64,000 nucleotides of DNA from Chitinophagaceae bacterium. GTDB taxonomy: Bacteria; Bacteroidota; Bacteroidia; Chitinophagales; Chitinophagaceae. Positions 48,969-59,867 of the stretch are shown one piece after another; position 1 is the stretch's first letter; the number at the start of each line of letters is the position of its first letter. The DNA lies in assembly GCA_014379345.1 (NCBI GenBank), contig JACMLY010000018.1:1-64000 (forward strand). The letters run 5' to 3'. The translations under genes and the position numbers were made by a program. Under the pieces are notes generated by a model that worked only from the letters and a program-made list of their open reading frames with translations, had not been told where the DNA came from and searched no databases.

Positions 48969-49580
48969 TTAATCCTTCTTCAATAAGATCTTTGCGTGAT
49001 AAAAGTTAACGGACGCGTTGAGAAAGGAGGTAATAGAAGTCCACTCCGCGGCGGGATAAAAATTTTTTGCATAATATTTTTTGGCCCTGATCACCAGTTT
49101 TTTTCCCTCAACACTTGCAACCAAAACCGGATGTGTATCAGTCTATGACCGCCCAGGTTACCGGATGGTTATACTGGACACCGCGTTCATAACTTTCGGT
49201 TTTCATCCCCGAAAGGTTTTTGGCAGTGAACTGAATCACCTTATTAGTCCCCACCGTTCGTTCGGAGCGTACAATGGTAAAACCCGCAAAATTAAATTCC
49301 CTGATCTCTACTTCAATATCTGCAGGCACAACAAAACTGATCCGCTTTTCAGAAAGCGGATATTTCTCCTGGAAAAAGATAGTTGTTAAATACTTGGCAT
49401 CATCCAATTTTTTGATACTGCGCACATCCCATACTGTACAAATCGGAACATACGGTAATAATCCGGGCGGGTAAAAACTGCCCGGGCGAAATTCAAAATC
49501 ATAATAAAAAACACCTGGAATCCAACTGACGGATACTCCCGTATATGTAATGGATTTTTCATAGGATATTGGATTTAAAA
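48969..49580 (-). pseudogene. DUF3857-like protein fragment, 5'-truncated and frameshifted
   Basis: YEKSITYTGVSVSW..KYLTTIFFQEKYPLSEKRISFVVPADIEVEIREFNFAGFTIV...HPVTWAVID* then +1 frame THPVLVASVEGKKLVIRAKKYYAKNFYPAAEWTSITSFLNASVNFYHAKILLKKD*. Confidence 0.65.
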
Positions 49581-49612
49581 CGGGGCTGGATATTTATCCT
49601 GGCCCTTTATAT
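49555..49612 (+). terminator. Terminator-like repeated element, copy 2
   Basis: TTTTTCATAGGATATTGGATTTAAAACGGGGCTGGATATTTATCCTGGCCCTTTA; ~90% identical to 40329-40388. Confidence 0.7.
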
Positions 49613-49650
49613 TTTAAACCAGAGAGTATGCCGGACATGGCTTCATGTAA

Positions 49651-50787
49651 TCATTCCTTTTTTTCAGTGTCCTCATCAATACCGGAATGCGGTCTAATAC
49701 CATTCTTTTTATCTGTATCGCGATAGAGCATCAAATCTACCTGATGCTTTGTTGTTTCGGGAGCTGCCTTTTTTTCGAAGAACGCTTCATAATATGCTTT
49801 TATAAATGCTGTTAGCGGGGTAGCTATCAGAGCTCCCATCAGTCCGAATACAGTTACCATGGCCAGCAACATAACCAGTAAGGAAACCGGGTGTATTTTC
49901 ATAGTAGATGCCCGGATATGCGGTATTACAAAATCACCCATGATCTCATCGAGAACCAGATAAAAAACAGCCACCCACATGGCCGTTACAGGATCTATAG
50001 ACAATGCGATCAGAATCGGCGGAACAGCCATAATATAAAAACCTATTCGTGGAATGAGTTCTGCAAAAAAAGTTACCCCTGCCCAGATCCATACGCCTGG
50101 TATATTCATAAAAAGCAGGAAAAAGAAAACGATCACCGCGCGGATGCCCCCGGCGACAACATTCGACCACATCCATCCAATGGTCATTACTGAGGCATTG
50201 GCAAAAGCAACAGCTGCCTTTTCTCTTTTGGATTCTGTAAAAAATGACAGGTACAGTTCCAGCAACGGCCTGGGATTAATCAACATGTATGCAACCAGGC
50301 AAAGAAAAAATATAAATAGTAAAATCGATCCCAGAAAAGAAAGGGAATACCGCGAAATGCCCGAAAGTATAATCTGGGCCGAAGGAAGCTGTTCGCTAAT
50401 GCCGCCAGTACCCGACTGAATCTGATCATTGATGGAAGCATTTTCTCCGAGCCATGAAGTAATTCTGTGATTCAGATTCCGCAACAGTTGAGGAAGATCG
50501 GCGATCAGTAATTGAACCTGGTACACGATCTTTGGAATGATGAGCCATCCCAGGGCAGTCAGAAAGATAAGAAAAACAAAAAAAACAATCAATGCAGCAA
50601 GGGTCCTGCGAACCTTTCTTTTTTCAAGCCAGGCCGTTGGTGCATTCAATACGATTGTAATTACAATGGCAAAAAAGAAAAGGAGAATAACCTGAATGAC
50701 CTCATATGCAAACCAGATCGTCACGAACAATCCCGCTGCAAGGTAGATGAGCTTTGATAAATTTTTATACTCTGCATTCATCATCAA
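49651..50787 (-). CDS. AI-2E family transporter
   Basis: Eight-TM topology, GVTFFAELIPRIGFYIMAVPPILIAL, VLDEIMGDFVIPHI. Confidence 0.88.
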   Translation of the reverse strand: MMMNAEYKNLSKLIYLAAGLFVTIWFAYEVIQVILLFFFAIVITIVLNAPTAWLEKRKVRRTLAALIVFFVFLIFLTALGWLIIPKIVYQVQLLIADLPQLLRNLNHRITSWLGENASINDQIQSGTGGISEQLPSAQIILSGISRYSLSFLGSILLFIFFLCLVAYMLINPRPLLELYLSFFTESKREKAAVAFANASVMTIGWMWSNVVAGGIRAVIVFFFLLFMNIPGVWIWAGVTFFAELIPRIGFYIMAVPPILIALSIDPVTAMWVAVFYLVLDEIMGDFVIPHIRASTMKIHPVSLLVMLLAMVTVFGLMGALIATPLTAFIKAYYEAFFEKKAAPETTKHQVDLMLYRDTDKKNGIRPHSGIDEDTEKKE

Positions 50788-50852
50788 AAGTTACAAGATG
50801 TGCCTATAAGGAGTTTATGGATGATTGTTAAATTCACTTGTATCTGCAAATT

Positions 50853-51410
50853 TTACGGTTTTACGTCTCTTGCATTTTTTTCGAACCATTCCTGCATTGA
50901 ATTGGCAGTATTTTCCATAGATAGTCGCTTTTCTAATTTCATTTGTGCATTGTGGATAGCCCGGGTCACCAATTCATGTTCGATCGTTTCATCCTGATTT
51001 GTTCCCATCGCCTGGAGCAATGCAGCTATACGGTCTCCACCAAAATAATTAAAAAGAGGATCATCAAGCGCGATGGCGATATAAATATTATCACCATGAA
51101 GGTTTTCCAGAAAAGCCGATTCCTTACCCGCGAGCGGGTAATGTTCCAATAAGATAACTGTTTTATTGACGAGTTGCAATGCACTGGTTTGCCTTACAAT
51201 CATTACAGTATCGCTCCTGCCTTGTTGCAGTAAATAATTCTGCCAATGCTGTTGTGTTTGAGGAAACCAGGCTATCACAACCGCATTGGTATTTTTTTTC
51301 ATCAATTGTAAAACGCCTTTCTGTTTAGCTGCACCGTGCATCCACACAAGTGTCCTTGCCCTGACAGGCGGATGCTTTTCTTTTTTTCCCAACCAATTGA
51401 ACAGGCCCAT
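50853..51410 (-). CDS. Hypothetical protein
   Basis: MGLFNWLGKKEKHPPVRARTLVWMHGAAKQKG...; intact ORF. Confidence 0.6.
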   Translation of the reverse strand: MGLFNWLGKKEKHPPVRARTLVWMHGAAKQKGVLQLMKKNTNAVVIAWFPQTQQHWQNYLLQQGRSDTVMIVRQTSALQLVNKTVILLEHYPLAGKESAFLENLHGDNIYIAIALDDPLFNYFGGDRIAALLQAMGTNQDETIEHELVTRAIHNAQMKLEKRLSMENTANSMQEWFEKNARDVKP

Positions 51411-51509
51411 GAACCAAAGATAGGGAGGTCAATGGTGAATGGTAAATGATCAATTTAAATAATTGCCGCTAATACGAAAATGGCCTGTTCGGAAGTTCAA
51501 CCTGGTCGG

Positions 51510-52661
51510 CTACTTTTTTATCGCGCCGTCATATGTGATCCGGTAAACAACATTGGCGTGGTCGTCGGAAACAAGTAAGGAACCATCCTTTAATTGCAGT
51601 ACGTCAACAGGTCGACCCCATGCTTTTCCATTTTGCAACCAGCCTTCTGCAAAAGGCTTATACATTTTGCCAGTATTGCCATCCAGCACAACAGTCATTA
51701 TCCGGTACCCTATGGGTTGTGTCCGGTTCCACGACCCATGCTCAGCAATGAATACCTGGTTCCGGTATTCAACAGGGAACATGCTACCGGTATAAAACTT
51801 CATTCCTAAAGCTGCTGTATGTGGTGCAAGTAAAGCAGCAGGTTGTATGTACTGAGAGCAGTCTTTACCATCGCCGTATACAGAATCGGGTGACATTCCC
51901 TGGTGACAATACGGATAGCCGAAATGCATATTTGCCTGAAAAGCCACATTCAGCTCGTCGGCAGGTATGTCATCACCCATTTGATCGCGGCCGTTTTCAG
52001 TAAACCACAAATGACCGGTCTGGGGATGCCAGGCGAATCCAACACTATTGCGTATGCCATGTGCGTATACTTCAAATCCTGATCCGTCGGGATTCATTCT
52101 CGTGATCGAAGCAAAACGCTGATCTTTTTCGTTGTCATTGCAAATATTACAAGGCGCTCCCACAGGAACGTACAACTTGTTATCGGGACCAAAAGCAATA
52201 TACTTCCAACCGTGATGTTGTTCTGAAGGAAATGTATCGCTTACGAGTATCGGCTCCCCCGGATTGTCCAGCTTCGATTCAATGTTATCGATCCGGGAAA
52301 TCCTATTTAATTCAGCGATGTACAAAGCGCCGTTATGGACAGCAACTCCATTCGGCGTATTAAGATCTTTTGCTATGGTATATTTTTTCTCTGCGCGTCC
52401 ATCTTTATCTGCATCTACTAATGCATATACGTTTTTCCCCTGTCGGTTGCCAACAAAAACAGTACCCTTTTCACCCAATGCAAGGGAACGCGCATTATCA
52501 ACATCAGTTGCAAAAAAATTAATTTTAAACCCATCAGGCAATTTTATAGTGGACAGCCTTGGGTCGTCTTTTTCTTCGAGTGCTTTATTTTTAGGTTTAC
52601 AAGCCAGAAAGAATAATATACAAACGAAGAGCATAGACGGCAAGCATCGGGATTTTTTCAT
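51510..52661 (-). CDS. Sorbosone-dehydrogenase/PQQ-type beta-propeller lipoprotein
   Basis: Lipobox LAC; IKLPDGFKINFFATDVDNARSLALG, HHGWKYIAFGPDNKLYVPVGAPCN, EHGSWNRTQPIGYRI. Confidence 0.87.
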   Translation of the reverse strand: MKKSRCLPSMLFVCILFFLACKPKNKALEEKDDPRLSTIKLPDGFKINFFATDVDNARSLALGEKGTVFVGNRQGKNVYALVDADKDGRAEKKYTIAKDLNTPNGVAVHNGALYIAELNRISRIDNIESKLDNPGEPILVSDTFPSEQHHGWKYIAFGPDNKLYVPVGAPCNICNDNEKDQRFASITRMNPDGSGFEVYAHGIRNSVGFAWHPQTGHLWFTENGRDQMGDDIPADELNVAFQANMHFGYPYCHQGMSPDSVYGDGKDCSQYIQPAALLAPHTAALGMKFYTGSMFPVEYRNQVFIAEHGSWNRTQPIGYRIMTVVLDGNTGKMYKPFAEGWLQNGKAWGRPVDVLQLKDGSLLVSDDHANVVYRITYDGAIKK

Positions 52662-52981
52662 ACACTGCATTTTAAATAAAAAATATTCCATGGAAAAGAA
52701 ATTGAAATGCAATAATCCTGCCCGTGAATGAGGGCTTACACTGGGCCAGCTGGGTGTATCTATTAGAAAAAAAATATCATGTACAAGGTTTGCGCTTTTG
52801 ATCGAAGAACATAGAAAGGCATTCATATGGGTGCATATCATCGATATAAGGCGAGCTTTCAATTGGTATTTCGCCTAATTTTACCTCTTCCACGTTTGCT
52901 TGCTACTTGGATTGCCAGCGCATTAGATTTGATAGACATCTTTATGGATTGCGCGGCGATGACGATTTATAAACTACAATC

Positions 52982-55615
52982 ATGACAGCAGAACATCAAC
53001 GGCTGGCCGTAAATGCCAGTAAGTCTATACCGCTTGCACAATGGGGACCCTACCTGAGCGAACGACAATGGGGAACTGTGCGCGAAGATTATAGCACCAA
53101 CGGCGATGCCTGGCATTATTTCCCCTTTGACCATGCACATTGCCGCTCCTATGTGTGGGGTGAAGATGGCCTTGCGGGTATCTCCGATTACTTTCAAAAT
53201 CTCTGCTTTGCCATATCATTATGGAATGGAAAAGATCATATACTTAAAGAGCGCCTTTTCGGCCTTGGAAATAGCGAAGGCAATCATGGAGAAGATGTAA
53301 AGGAACTTTATTATTATCTCGACAATATTCCTACTCATTATTACATGGAATATTTATACAAATATCCGCAGCAGAAATTTCCCTACAATCAATTGCGCGA
53401 GGAAAACCGTAAACGCTCGAGGCAGGAACCAGAGTATGAATTGCTCGACACAGGCATTTTTAACAATGACCAGTATTTTGATGTGTTGGTTTCTTATGCA
53501 AAACAGGATGTAAATGATATTTTTATCAGGATCGAGATCACAAACCGTTATTATAAAATGGCGGATATTTCAGTATTGCCTACACTTTGGTTCTACAACA
53601 GGTGGAGTAATAAAACCCTCAAGAATGAACCAACTATCCGCTTTCTCAATAAAACCACTGTAAAGGCTACTCATGAAAGGCTGGGTAATTACTATTTCTA
53701 TTTTCAGCAAGCCAATGATACATTATTTACCAATAATGAAACCAATACCGAAACGGTTAGCAATATCCCCAACAAAAACATTTTTGTAAAAGATGCCTTC
53801 CACAAAGCAGTCATAGAAGGTGAGAATTTGCCGGCATTGCGAAATAAAAAAACAGGAACAAAATTCGCCCCGGTTTACAAAATGAAGATCCCTGCGGGCG
53901 CAACCAAAACCATTTACTGCAGACTAACCCCCACACTGCTTGACAATGCGTTTGTAAAAGGTTTTGAAAATGTTTTTCGTATCCGGAAAGAAGAAGCCAA
54001 TGATTATTACGCCGCTATTTTGCCAAAAGGCATTAGCGGAGACCTGGCCAATATACAACGCCAGGCCATTGCCGGTTTACTATGGAGCAAACAATACTAC
54101 CACTATGATGTAGAACGCTGGCTTGCTTCATCTGATGGCATCACGCCTGTTAGCAGCAGCAAGATGACAGGCCGTAATCATGATTGGCAACATCTGAAAA
54201 ATCAGGATATCATTTTAATGCCCGACAAATGGGAATACCCCTGGTACGCAGCATGGGATCTTGCCTTCCAATGCATTTCCATGGCCGTTGCGGATCCCAC
54301 ATACGCAAAGCATCAGCTGCTTTTAGTAATGCGTGAATGGTATATGAAACCGGATGGACAACTACCCGCTTATGAATGGAATTTCAGTGATGTGAACCCG
54401 CCCGTTCATGCATGGGCCGCCATGCAGGTCTACAATATCGAAAAGAAACAAAAAGGGAAAGGAGATATTGTTTTTTTGAAAAAAATATTTCAGAAACTTC
54501 TCATCAACTTCACATGGTGGATCAATCGAAAAGATGTGAATGGAAATAACATATTTGAAGGTGGTTTTCTGGGTCTTGATAACATTGGCGTTTTCAACCG
54601 CAGTTTTCATTTTTCGGCAGATCTGCAACTGGAGCAGGCCGATGGCACAAGTTGGATGGGCACTTATGCGTTGGATATGATGGACATGGCGCTTGAGATC
54701 TCCATGGTCGATGCCTCTTTTGAAGACACTGCGACCAAATTCTTTGAACATTTTGTGTTGATTGCCGAATCGTTGAATCAGCACCGGTTATGGAATGAAG
54801 AAGATAAATTCTTCTACGATGTATTGTGTGTGCCGGGGGCGGAGCCTATGCCTTTACGCATTCAATCCATTGTAGGTTTAACATCACTGTACGCAGTTTC
54901 GACCATTAAAAAAAACGTATTCGATAAATTAAAAGATTTCAAAAAACGGATTACCTGGTTTGAAAATTATCGCAGGCGTAATGATAAATTCTGGCCGAAT
55001 GAGGAAAGAGGGGATGGAGAAGAAATACTTTTATCATTGGTTCGCCAGGACCGTTTGGTCTATTTATTGGAACGTTTGCTTGATGAAGACGAATTTTTAT
55101 CGCCAGGAGGAATCAGGGCATTATCGAAACGGCATGAAGATCATCCCTACTCAGTCACTGTAGAGGGAAACCTGTACACTATCCGTTATGATCCGGGCGA
55201 TTCGACCTCAGATATTTTTGGCGGAAACTCGAATTGGCGTGGCCCGGTATGGATACCCATCAATTTCCTGATCATTCAATCCATCAGGCGATATGGAGAA
55301 TTTTATGGAGATAATTTATTGGTAGAATGCCCCGCCCGTTCTGGAAACAAAATGAACCTGAAGTCAGTTGCGGATGAATTAACCCGCAGGGTCATTAGCT
55401 TATTCGAAAAGGGGGTCAATGATGAACGCCGGCTTTATGGCAGTTATAAATGGTTTTATCAAAAACCAGGCAATGAACACCTGGTTTCATTTTACGAATA
55501 TTTTCATGGTGATACCGGTAGAGGATTGGGAGCCTCCCATCAAACCGGTTGGACGGCATTGGTGGCAGAATTGATCAGCGAATATGGAAATAAGGGAGAG
55601 ATACCCAAACTTTAA
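52982..55615 (+). CDS. GH63/MGH1-like glucosidase
   Basis: SERQWGTVREDYS, FPFDHAHCRSYVWGEDGLAG, FGGNSNWRGPVWIPINFLIIQ, ASHQTGWTALVAELI. Confidence 0.88.
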   Translation: MTAEHQRLAVNASKSIPLAQWGPYLSERQWGTVREDYSTNGDAWHYFPFDHAHCRSYVWGEDGLAGISDYFQNLCFAISLWNGKDHILKERLFGLGNSEGNHGEDVKELYYYLDNIPTHYYMEYLYKYPQQKFPYNQLREENRKRSRQEPEYELLDTGIFNNDQYFDVLVSYAKQDVNDIFIRIEITNRYYKMADISVLPTLWFYNRWSNKTLKNEPTIRFLNKTTVKATHERLGNYYFYFQQANDTLFTNNETNTETVSNIPNKNIFVKDAFHKAVIEGENLPALRNKKTGTKFAPVYKMKIPAGATKTIYCRLTPTLLDNAFVKGFENVFRIRKEEANDYYAAILPKGISGDLANIQRQAIAGLLWSKQYYHYDVERWLASSDGITPVSSSKMTGRNHDWQHLKNQDIILMPDKWEYPWYAAWDLAFQCISMAVADPTYAKHQLLLVMREWYMKPDGQLPAYEWNFSDVNPPVHAWAAMQVYNIEKKQKGKGDIVFLKKIFQKLLINFTWWINRKDVNGNNIFEGGFLGLDNIGVFNRSFHFSADLQLEQADGTSWMGTYALDMMDMALEISMVDASFEDTATKFFEHFVLIAESLNQHRLWNEEDKFFYDVLCVPGAEPMPLRIQSIVGLTSLYAVSTIKKNVFDKLKDFKKRITWFENYRRRNDKFWPNEERGDGEEILLSLVRQDRLVYLLERLLDEDEFLSPGGIRALSKRHEDHPYSVTVEGNLYTIRYDPGDSTSDIFGGNSNWRGPVWIPINFLIIQSIRRYGEFYGDNLLVECPARSGNKMNLKSVADELTRRVISLFEKGVNDERRLYGSYKWFYQKPGNEHLVSFYEYFHGDTGRGLGASHQTGWTALVAELISEYGNKGEIPKL

Positions 55616-55681
55616 AAATGACAGATGAGTTAACTTCCATGGTATGTTTAAAGCCTTACAAACAAAGATGTGACGATAACC

Positions 55682-56203
55682 TTAAATAATCTTCTTCTCT
55701 TTTAATATTTGCCTGATCTGAGATCGCATCAGCAACAGGCGCCCTAGCATAGTACCGGCAGCAATAGAAAAACTAAATCCCAGAAGCTGTTTGCCGTGTA
55801 TCCAATGATCCAGCAAAAAATGACGTATAACAGCAATCACAATATAAATAACGAGTAGAATGAGTCCGATCCTATCCATCCGCGCAATTATCATGGATGT
55901 CTCCTCTTCCCAGTAAATCCGTTTTCTTCGTACGAATAAGGAGCCTAAAAGCATTCCGATCATTATGGCTCCAATAGAAGTGGATCCATTGATATGATGC
56001 AGGGCTATCTCGTAAAAAACAGCAGCTACGAGTAGGGAAAAAATCACAAAGAAAAGTTTTAGCCTCCGCAATAACTTTCGCTCCACGAAATTCCGGGCAT
56101 TTTTTCCTGTTCTTGAATTTAAAAGCACTGGGTAATGTACACAATTCGTGTGCCGCCTGTATGTAGGTTGAATGCGTAGTCCCAAATCATCGCAATAGAT
56201 CAA
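55682..56203 (-). CDS. Hypothetical membrane protein
   Basis: Several TM helices; true start uncertain. Confidence 0.5.
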   Translation of the reverse strand: MIYCDDLGLRIQPTYRRHTNCVHYPVLLNSRTGKNARNFVERKLLRRLKLFFVIFSLLVAAVFYEIALHHINGSTSIGAIMIGMLLGSLFVRRKRIYWEEETSMIIARMDRIGLILLVIYIVIAVIRHFLLDHWIHGKQLLGFSFSIAAGTMLGRLLLMRSQIRQILKEKKII

Positions 56204-56447
56204 CTCTTATCTGATATTCAGGGTTAACATTTTTGTACAAAACGTTAGATGCCTTGTGGTTAAGGTATATTATGCTACCAATCGTTCGTTTTTTGCTCCG
56301 ATGGAATTGAACAGAATAACAGATGACACAAGACCAATAACGGATATGATGAATTTTTAAATGCCATATTAATTTACTTGAAACCAGCAAAAAAGCCGAC
56401 CTTTATGGGTTCTGCATAGATCTTTGCAGGAATCAAAATAATAGTTT

Positions 56448-56831
56448 ATGTACACGCAGGTTTGGACTAAATATCTTCCCATCATTAGAATTCTTCTTAA
56501 GCGCTCAGCAACAGGGGAACAGACACTCGATATGAATAGGATTGACTTCGAGAGAGCCGGAAGCGGACGCAAAGCAGGGTACAAATTTGTAATAGAATTC
56601 CGGAAAGGGAGAGTAAGCAACCTCATTAGCAGTTCTCCACTCGCGAGCAACCTGGCAACTGTGTTGCTACAGGATCCCGTAGTAAAGGACCTTTTTTTGA
56701 AGGTTGATTACGATATCAGCCTGAATACAAGGTTCCAATTGCATATCAAAAATCTTTCAACTGAGCAGGCTGCATTACAGGAAGCAGATCATGTGGCATC
56801 TTCGGCCTCCGCTGAAAATGAAAATTCTTAA
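56448..56831 (+). CDS. Hypothetical protein
   Basis: MYTQVWTKYLPIIRILLKRSATGEQTLDMNRIDFERAGSGRKAGYKF. Confidence 0.6.
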   Translation: MYTQVWTKYLPIIRILLKRSATGEQTLDMNRIDFERAGSGRKAGYKFVIEFRKGRVSNLISSSPLASNLATVLLQDPVVKDLFLKVDYDISLNTRFQLHIKNLSTEQAALQEADHVASSASAENENS

Positions 56832-56861
56832 TCGATCGTCAAAAATAGAATGCCTTCGTTT

Positions 56862-57221
56862 TCAAAAATCCTCATTTTTGAATAGCACGCTTATCAATTG
56901 CTGATCGTTTTGCAATGTACGGTCGCGGTTCCATGCATGGATAGCCGTCTCCAATGCTTTTTTTAATCGCATTTTTACACGCTTTTTCGCCAGATTCAAT
57001 ACAACACCATCCAGGTGTTCCTTGTAAATCAATGTATTTTCTTTGTTATAGAAATACACGATGTTTTTGTCGGGAGTATTAATATTTGATTCGATCTGCC
57101 AGAACCCTTTGTCACTAATCCATCGTGGATCTTTCGTTCTGATATTTTTTTGAGCATATAGCCCTGACGCAACAATCATATATACTGCAGTCACGAGGAT
57201 AAGTTTAAAAATAGCTTTCAT
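56862..57221 (-). CDS. Hypothetical secreted protein
   Basis: Signal peptide MKAIFKLILVTAVYMIVASGLYAQ. Confidence 0.6.
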   Translation of the reverse strand: MKAIFKLILVTAVYMIVASGLYAQKNIRTKDPRWISDKGFWQIESNINTPDKNIVYFYNKENTLIYKEHLDGVVLNLAKKRVKMRLKKALETAIHAWNRDRTLQNDQQLISVLFKNEDF

Positions 57222-57502
57222 GATCTCTGTGTTAAATGTTAATGATGCAAATCTCTTTGTCGGGATATTCTTAAATAAGGAAACACACGCAGTGGTATCG
57301 CTGCTATTGGTGCCATCGAATGTACTCTCAGCCGGCGTCATTTTTTAGCATTGTGGATGAACAAACCTTTTTTGTATCCTTACAGCACTCAATTACCAGT
57401 AACAGGATAAGCTGAATACATTCAGCGATGAAAATGAGGTTTTCGTCTACAATTTCTTTACCCGAGAAAATTCAGGAAAATGAATGATTAACTTTATGCA
57501 AC

Positions 57503-58600
57503 GTGTTGCGGCTAAAAGATATATTTCAAAACAAACTGGTTCAGCATATCGCATTCTGGATCGCGATGGTTATTCTTTATACCATTAATTATACGCTGGG
57601 CCCTGGTTTGTATCCACGCAGATATACAGATGCCATTATCTATTTGCCAGGCCATATGTTTTTTGCTTACGTACAAATGTACCGGCTGGTACCGAGATAC
57701 CTGCTGAAGAAGAAATACAAGCTATACGCTCTCTATAGTTTCTTGTTTATTACGATCAGCATTTTCTACGCTCACATGGTTGGTACCTCTATGATGCTGT
57801 GGAAAATGAAAGTATTTTCTTCGTTTCCTACATACTTTATTGCGTATGGACGATCGGCATTTTCATTGTTGCCGAGCGCAGGACTAGCCGTGGCAATAAA
57901 ATTGCTCAAGGAATGGTTTCACCAGCGCGAAAATGCGCTAAGGGCCGAAAATGAAAAAGTGAAAATCGAACTGGAAAGCCTGCGGTCTCAGATCCACCCG
58001 CATTTTTTGTTCAACACACTTAATAACCTTTACTCGCTGACCCTGAGTTCGTCCACAGCCGCTTCATTGGTTGTGGTTCACTTGTCGGACCTTCTGCGTT
58101 ATATTTTATATGAGTGCAAAGAACCTGAGGTGCCGGTAGATAAAGAATTGCAGATGTTGAAAAAATACGTGGAATTGGAAAAACTGCGATATGGAAATCG
58201 CCTAGATATTGGATTTACAACAGAAGGTAATACCAGCCAGTTTGCTATTTCACCGTTGTTATTATTGCCTTTTGTAGAAAACAGTTTCAAGCACGGGGTG
58301 AGTGAACAGATAGATCAATGCTGGATTAACATCCACGTGCATATTCACAACAATGCCTTTACCTTTCAGGTTTCGAACAGCCGGATTGCAAGAACAAGAC
58401 AGCCAATGGGAGGATTGGGAATGGATAATACACGTAAGAGACTGCAATTATTGTACGATGGGAGACATGACATTAAAATAACAGAAGAGTCAGAAGTATA
58501 CACTGTGAAACTAAATTTGCTGTTGAATAAATTTTCTTCCGCATCTGTTCACGTCAATCCCTTGCTCGTTAAAAAAGAACAGCCCATTGATGCTATATGA
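57503..58600 (+). CDS. LytS-type sensor histidine kinase
   Basis: SLRSQIHPHFLFNTLNNLYSLTL, PFVENSFKHGVSEQ, GGLGMDNTRKRLQLLY. Confidence 0.93.
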   Translation: MLRLKDIFQNKLVQHIAFWIAMVILYTINYTLGPGLYPRRYTDAIIYLPGHMFFAYVQMYRLVPRYLLKKKYKLYALYSFLFITISIFYAHMVGTSMMLWKMKVFSSFPTYFIAYGRSAFSLLPSAGLAVAIKLLKEWFHQRENALRAENEKVKIELESLRSQIHPHFLFNTLNNLYSLTLSSSTAASLVVVHLSDLLRYILYECKEPEVPVDKELQMLKKYVELEKLRYGNRLDIGFTTEGNTSQFAISPLLLLPFVENSFKHGVSEQIDQCWINIHVHIHNNAFTFQVSNSRIARTRQPMGGLGMDNTRKRLQLLYDGRHDIKITEESEVYTVKLNLLLNKFSSASVHVNPLLVKKEQPIDAI

Positions 58601-59298
58601 AAATAAATTGCTTACTGGTCGATGATGAACCGCTGGCCTTAAAAGTGCTTGAAAACCATATTGAAAGTATTCCTCATCTGCAGGTGATTGCATCCTGTGC
58701 CAACGCATTCACAGCAATGCAGGTTTTGCAGGTACAATTGATCGACCTTATGTTCCTGGATGTGCAGTTACCAACATTAATGGGAACTTCGTTTTTGAAA
58801 ACATTACGCAATCCTCCAAAGGTTATCTTTACTACAGCGTATAAAGAATATGCAGTTGAAGCGTTTGAACTGGATGCTGTGGACTATCTGCTAAAACCCG
58901 TTACACTGGAAAGATTGATCAAAGCTGTGAATAAGATCAGCAAAGAGCCGATACCCGTGATGTCGGAAGAACAGAAAATATTGGAACAGGAAGGGTTTGC
59001 TTATTTCAGATCGGATAGAAAAATGATTAAAGTGAGGTACGATGATATTCTTTTTATCGAAAGCATGAAAGACTATGTGAAGGTAATGCGTACTATGGAT
59101 AAACCTTTGCTAGTGAAACAATCTATCAGTTCTCTTGAAAATATGCTTCCTGCTAACCAATTTGTTCGCATACACCGCTCCTTCATTGTTTCTATTCAAA
59201 AAATTACAGCCTTCACGAATCACGATATCGAAATTGGCGGCGTTGAGATACCCATCGGCCGACTATATATTCAGCATCTTGAGCGACTACAAAAATAA
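58597..59298 (+). CDS. LytTR family response regulator
   Basis: CLLVDDEPLAL, DLMFLDVQLP, LytTR domain IEIGGVEIPIGRLY; ATGA overlap with kinase. Confidence 0.93.
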   Translation: MKINCLLVDDEPLALKVLENHIESIPHLQVIASCANAFTAMQVLQVQLIDLMFLDVQLPTLMGTSFLKTLRNPPKVIFTTAYKEYAVEAFELDAVDYLLKPVTLERLIKAVNKISKEPIPVMSEEQKILEQEGFAYFRSDRKMIKVRYDDILFIESMKDYVKVMRTMDKPLLVKQSISSLENMLPANQFVRIHRSFIVSIQKITAFTNHDIEIGGVEIPIGRLYIQHLERLQK

Positions 59299-59346
59299 TA
59301 ACCTGGTACCCCGGCACATATTTTTTTACTTCTTTTGTAAACATCT

Positions 59347-59598
59347 ATGAAGCGAAAGCGGTTAAGCAGAAAAAATGCGATACACACACCTGAATCACGA
59401 ACCACAGTAATGATAAACTATTCAGATGTTTCGCACACACTGGAAGTTGAATACAGTGGTAACCGTGTTTATCATTATTATGATGTGGATCCACAACTCT
59501 GGCAGGAATATAAAGCTGTTATTGAATCAAAAGGTTCCTCCGGCAGGTTTGTAAATGCAAGGGTCAAACCTTTTCACGAGGATGAGGAAATTATATGA
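59347..59598 (+). CDS. KTSC domain-containing protein
   Basis: INYSDVSHTLEVEYSGNRVYHYYDVDPQLWQEYKAVIESKGSSGRFVNARV. Confidence 0.85.
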   Translation: MKRKRLSRKNAIHTPESRTTVMINYSDVSHTLEVEYSGNRVYHYYDVDPQLWQEYKAVIESKGSSGRFVNARVKPFHEDEEII

Positions 59599-59699
59599 TT
59601 TTACTAATAATACTACGTAAAAATATGCTTATCAATTTGATTTAATGTCCCGGGTTACTGAAATCGTTTTCTTACCAATGAGCCTATGCGGTTCATCCT

Positions 59700-59806
59700 T
59701 TATTTACCACATAGGACCATAGAAACATAGGAGTAACATAGAAGGAAGATCGTAATGCAATTGTCTATGGATTTCCTATGTTTCTATGGTCCTATGTGGT
59801 AAATAA
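59700..59806. repeat. Palindromic repeat element, copy 3
   Basis: TTATTTACCACATAGGACCATAGAAACATAGGA ... TCCTATGTTTCTATGGTCCTATGTGGTAAATAA. Confidence 0.93.
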
Positions 59807-59867
59807 ACCAGCGACAACACGCTGCTTAAATTCTTAAGTACCGTCAAGAAAATGGTCATTGAATTTA

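Noticed and set aside
54362-54784. Minus-strand 140 aa ORF inside the GH63-like gene
   Set aside because: Antisense to a strongly supported glucosidase
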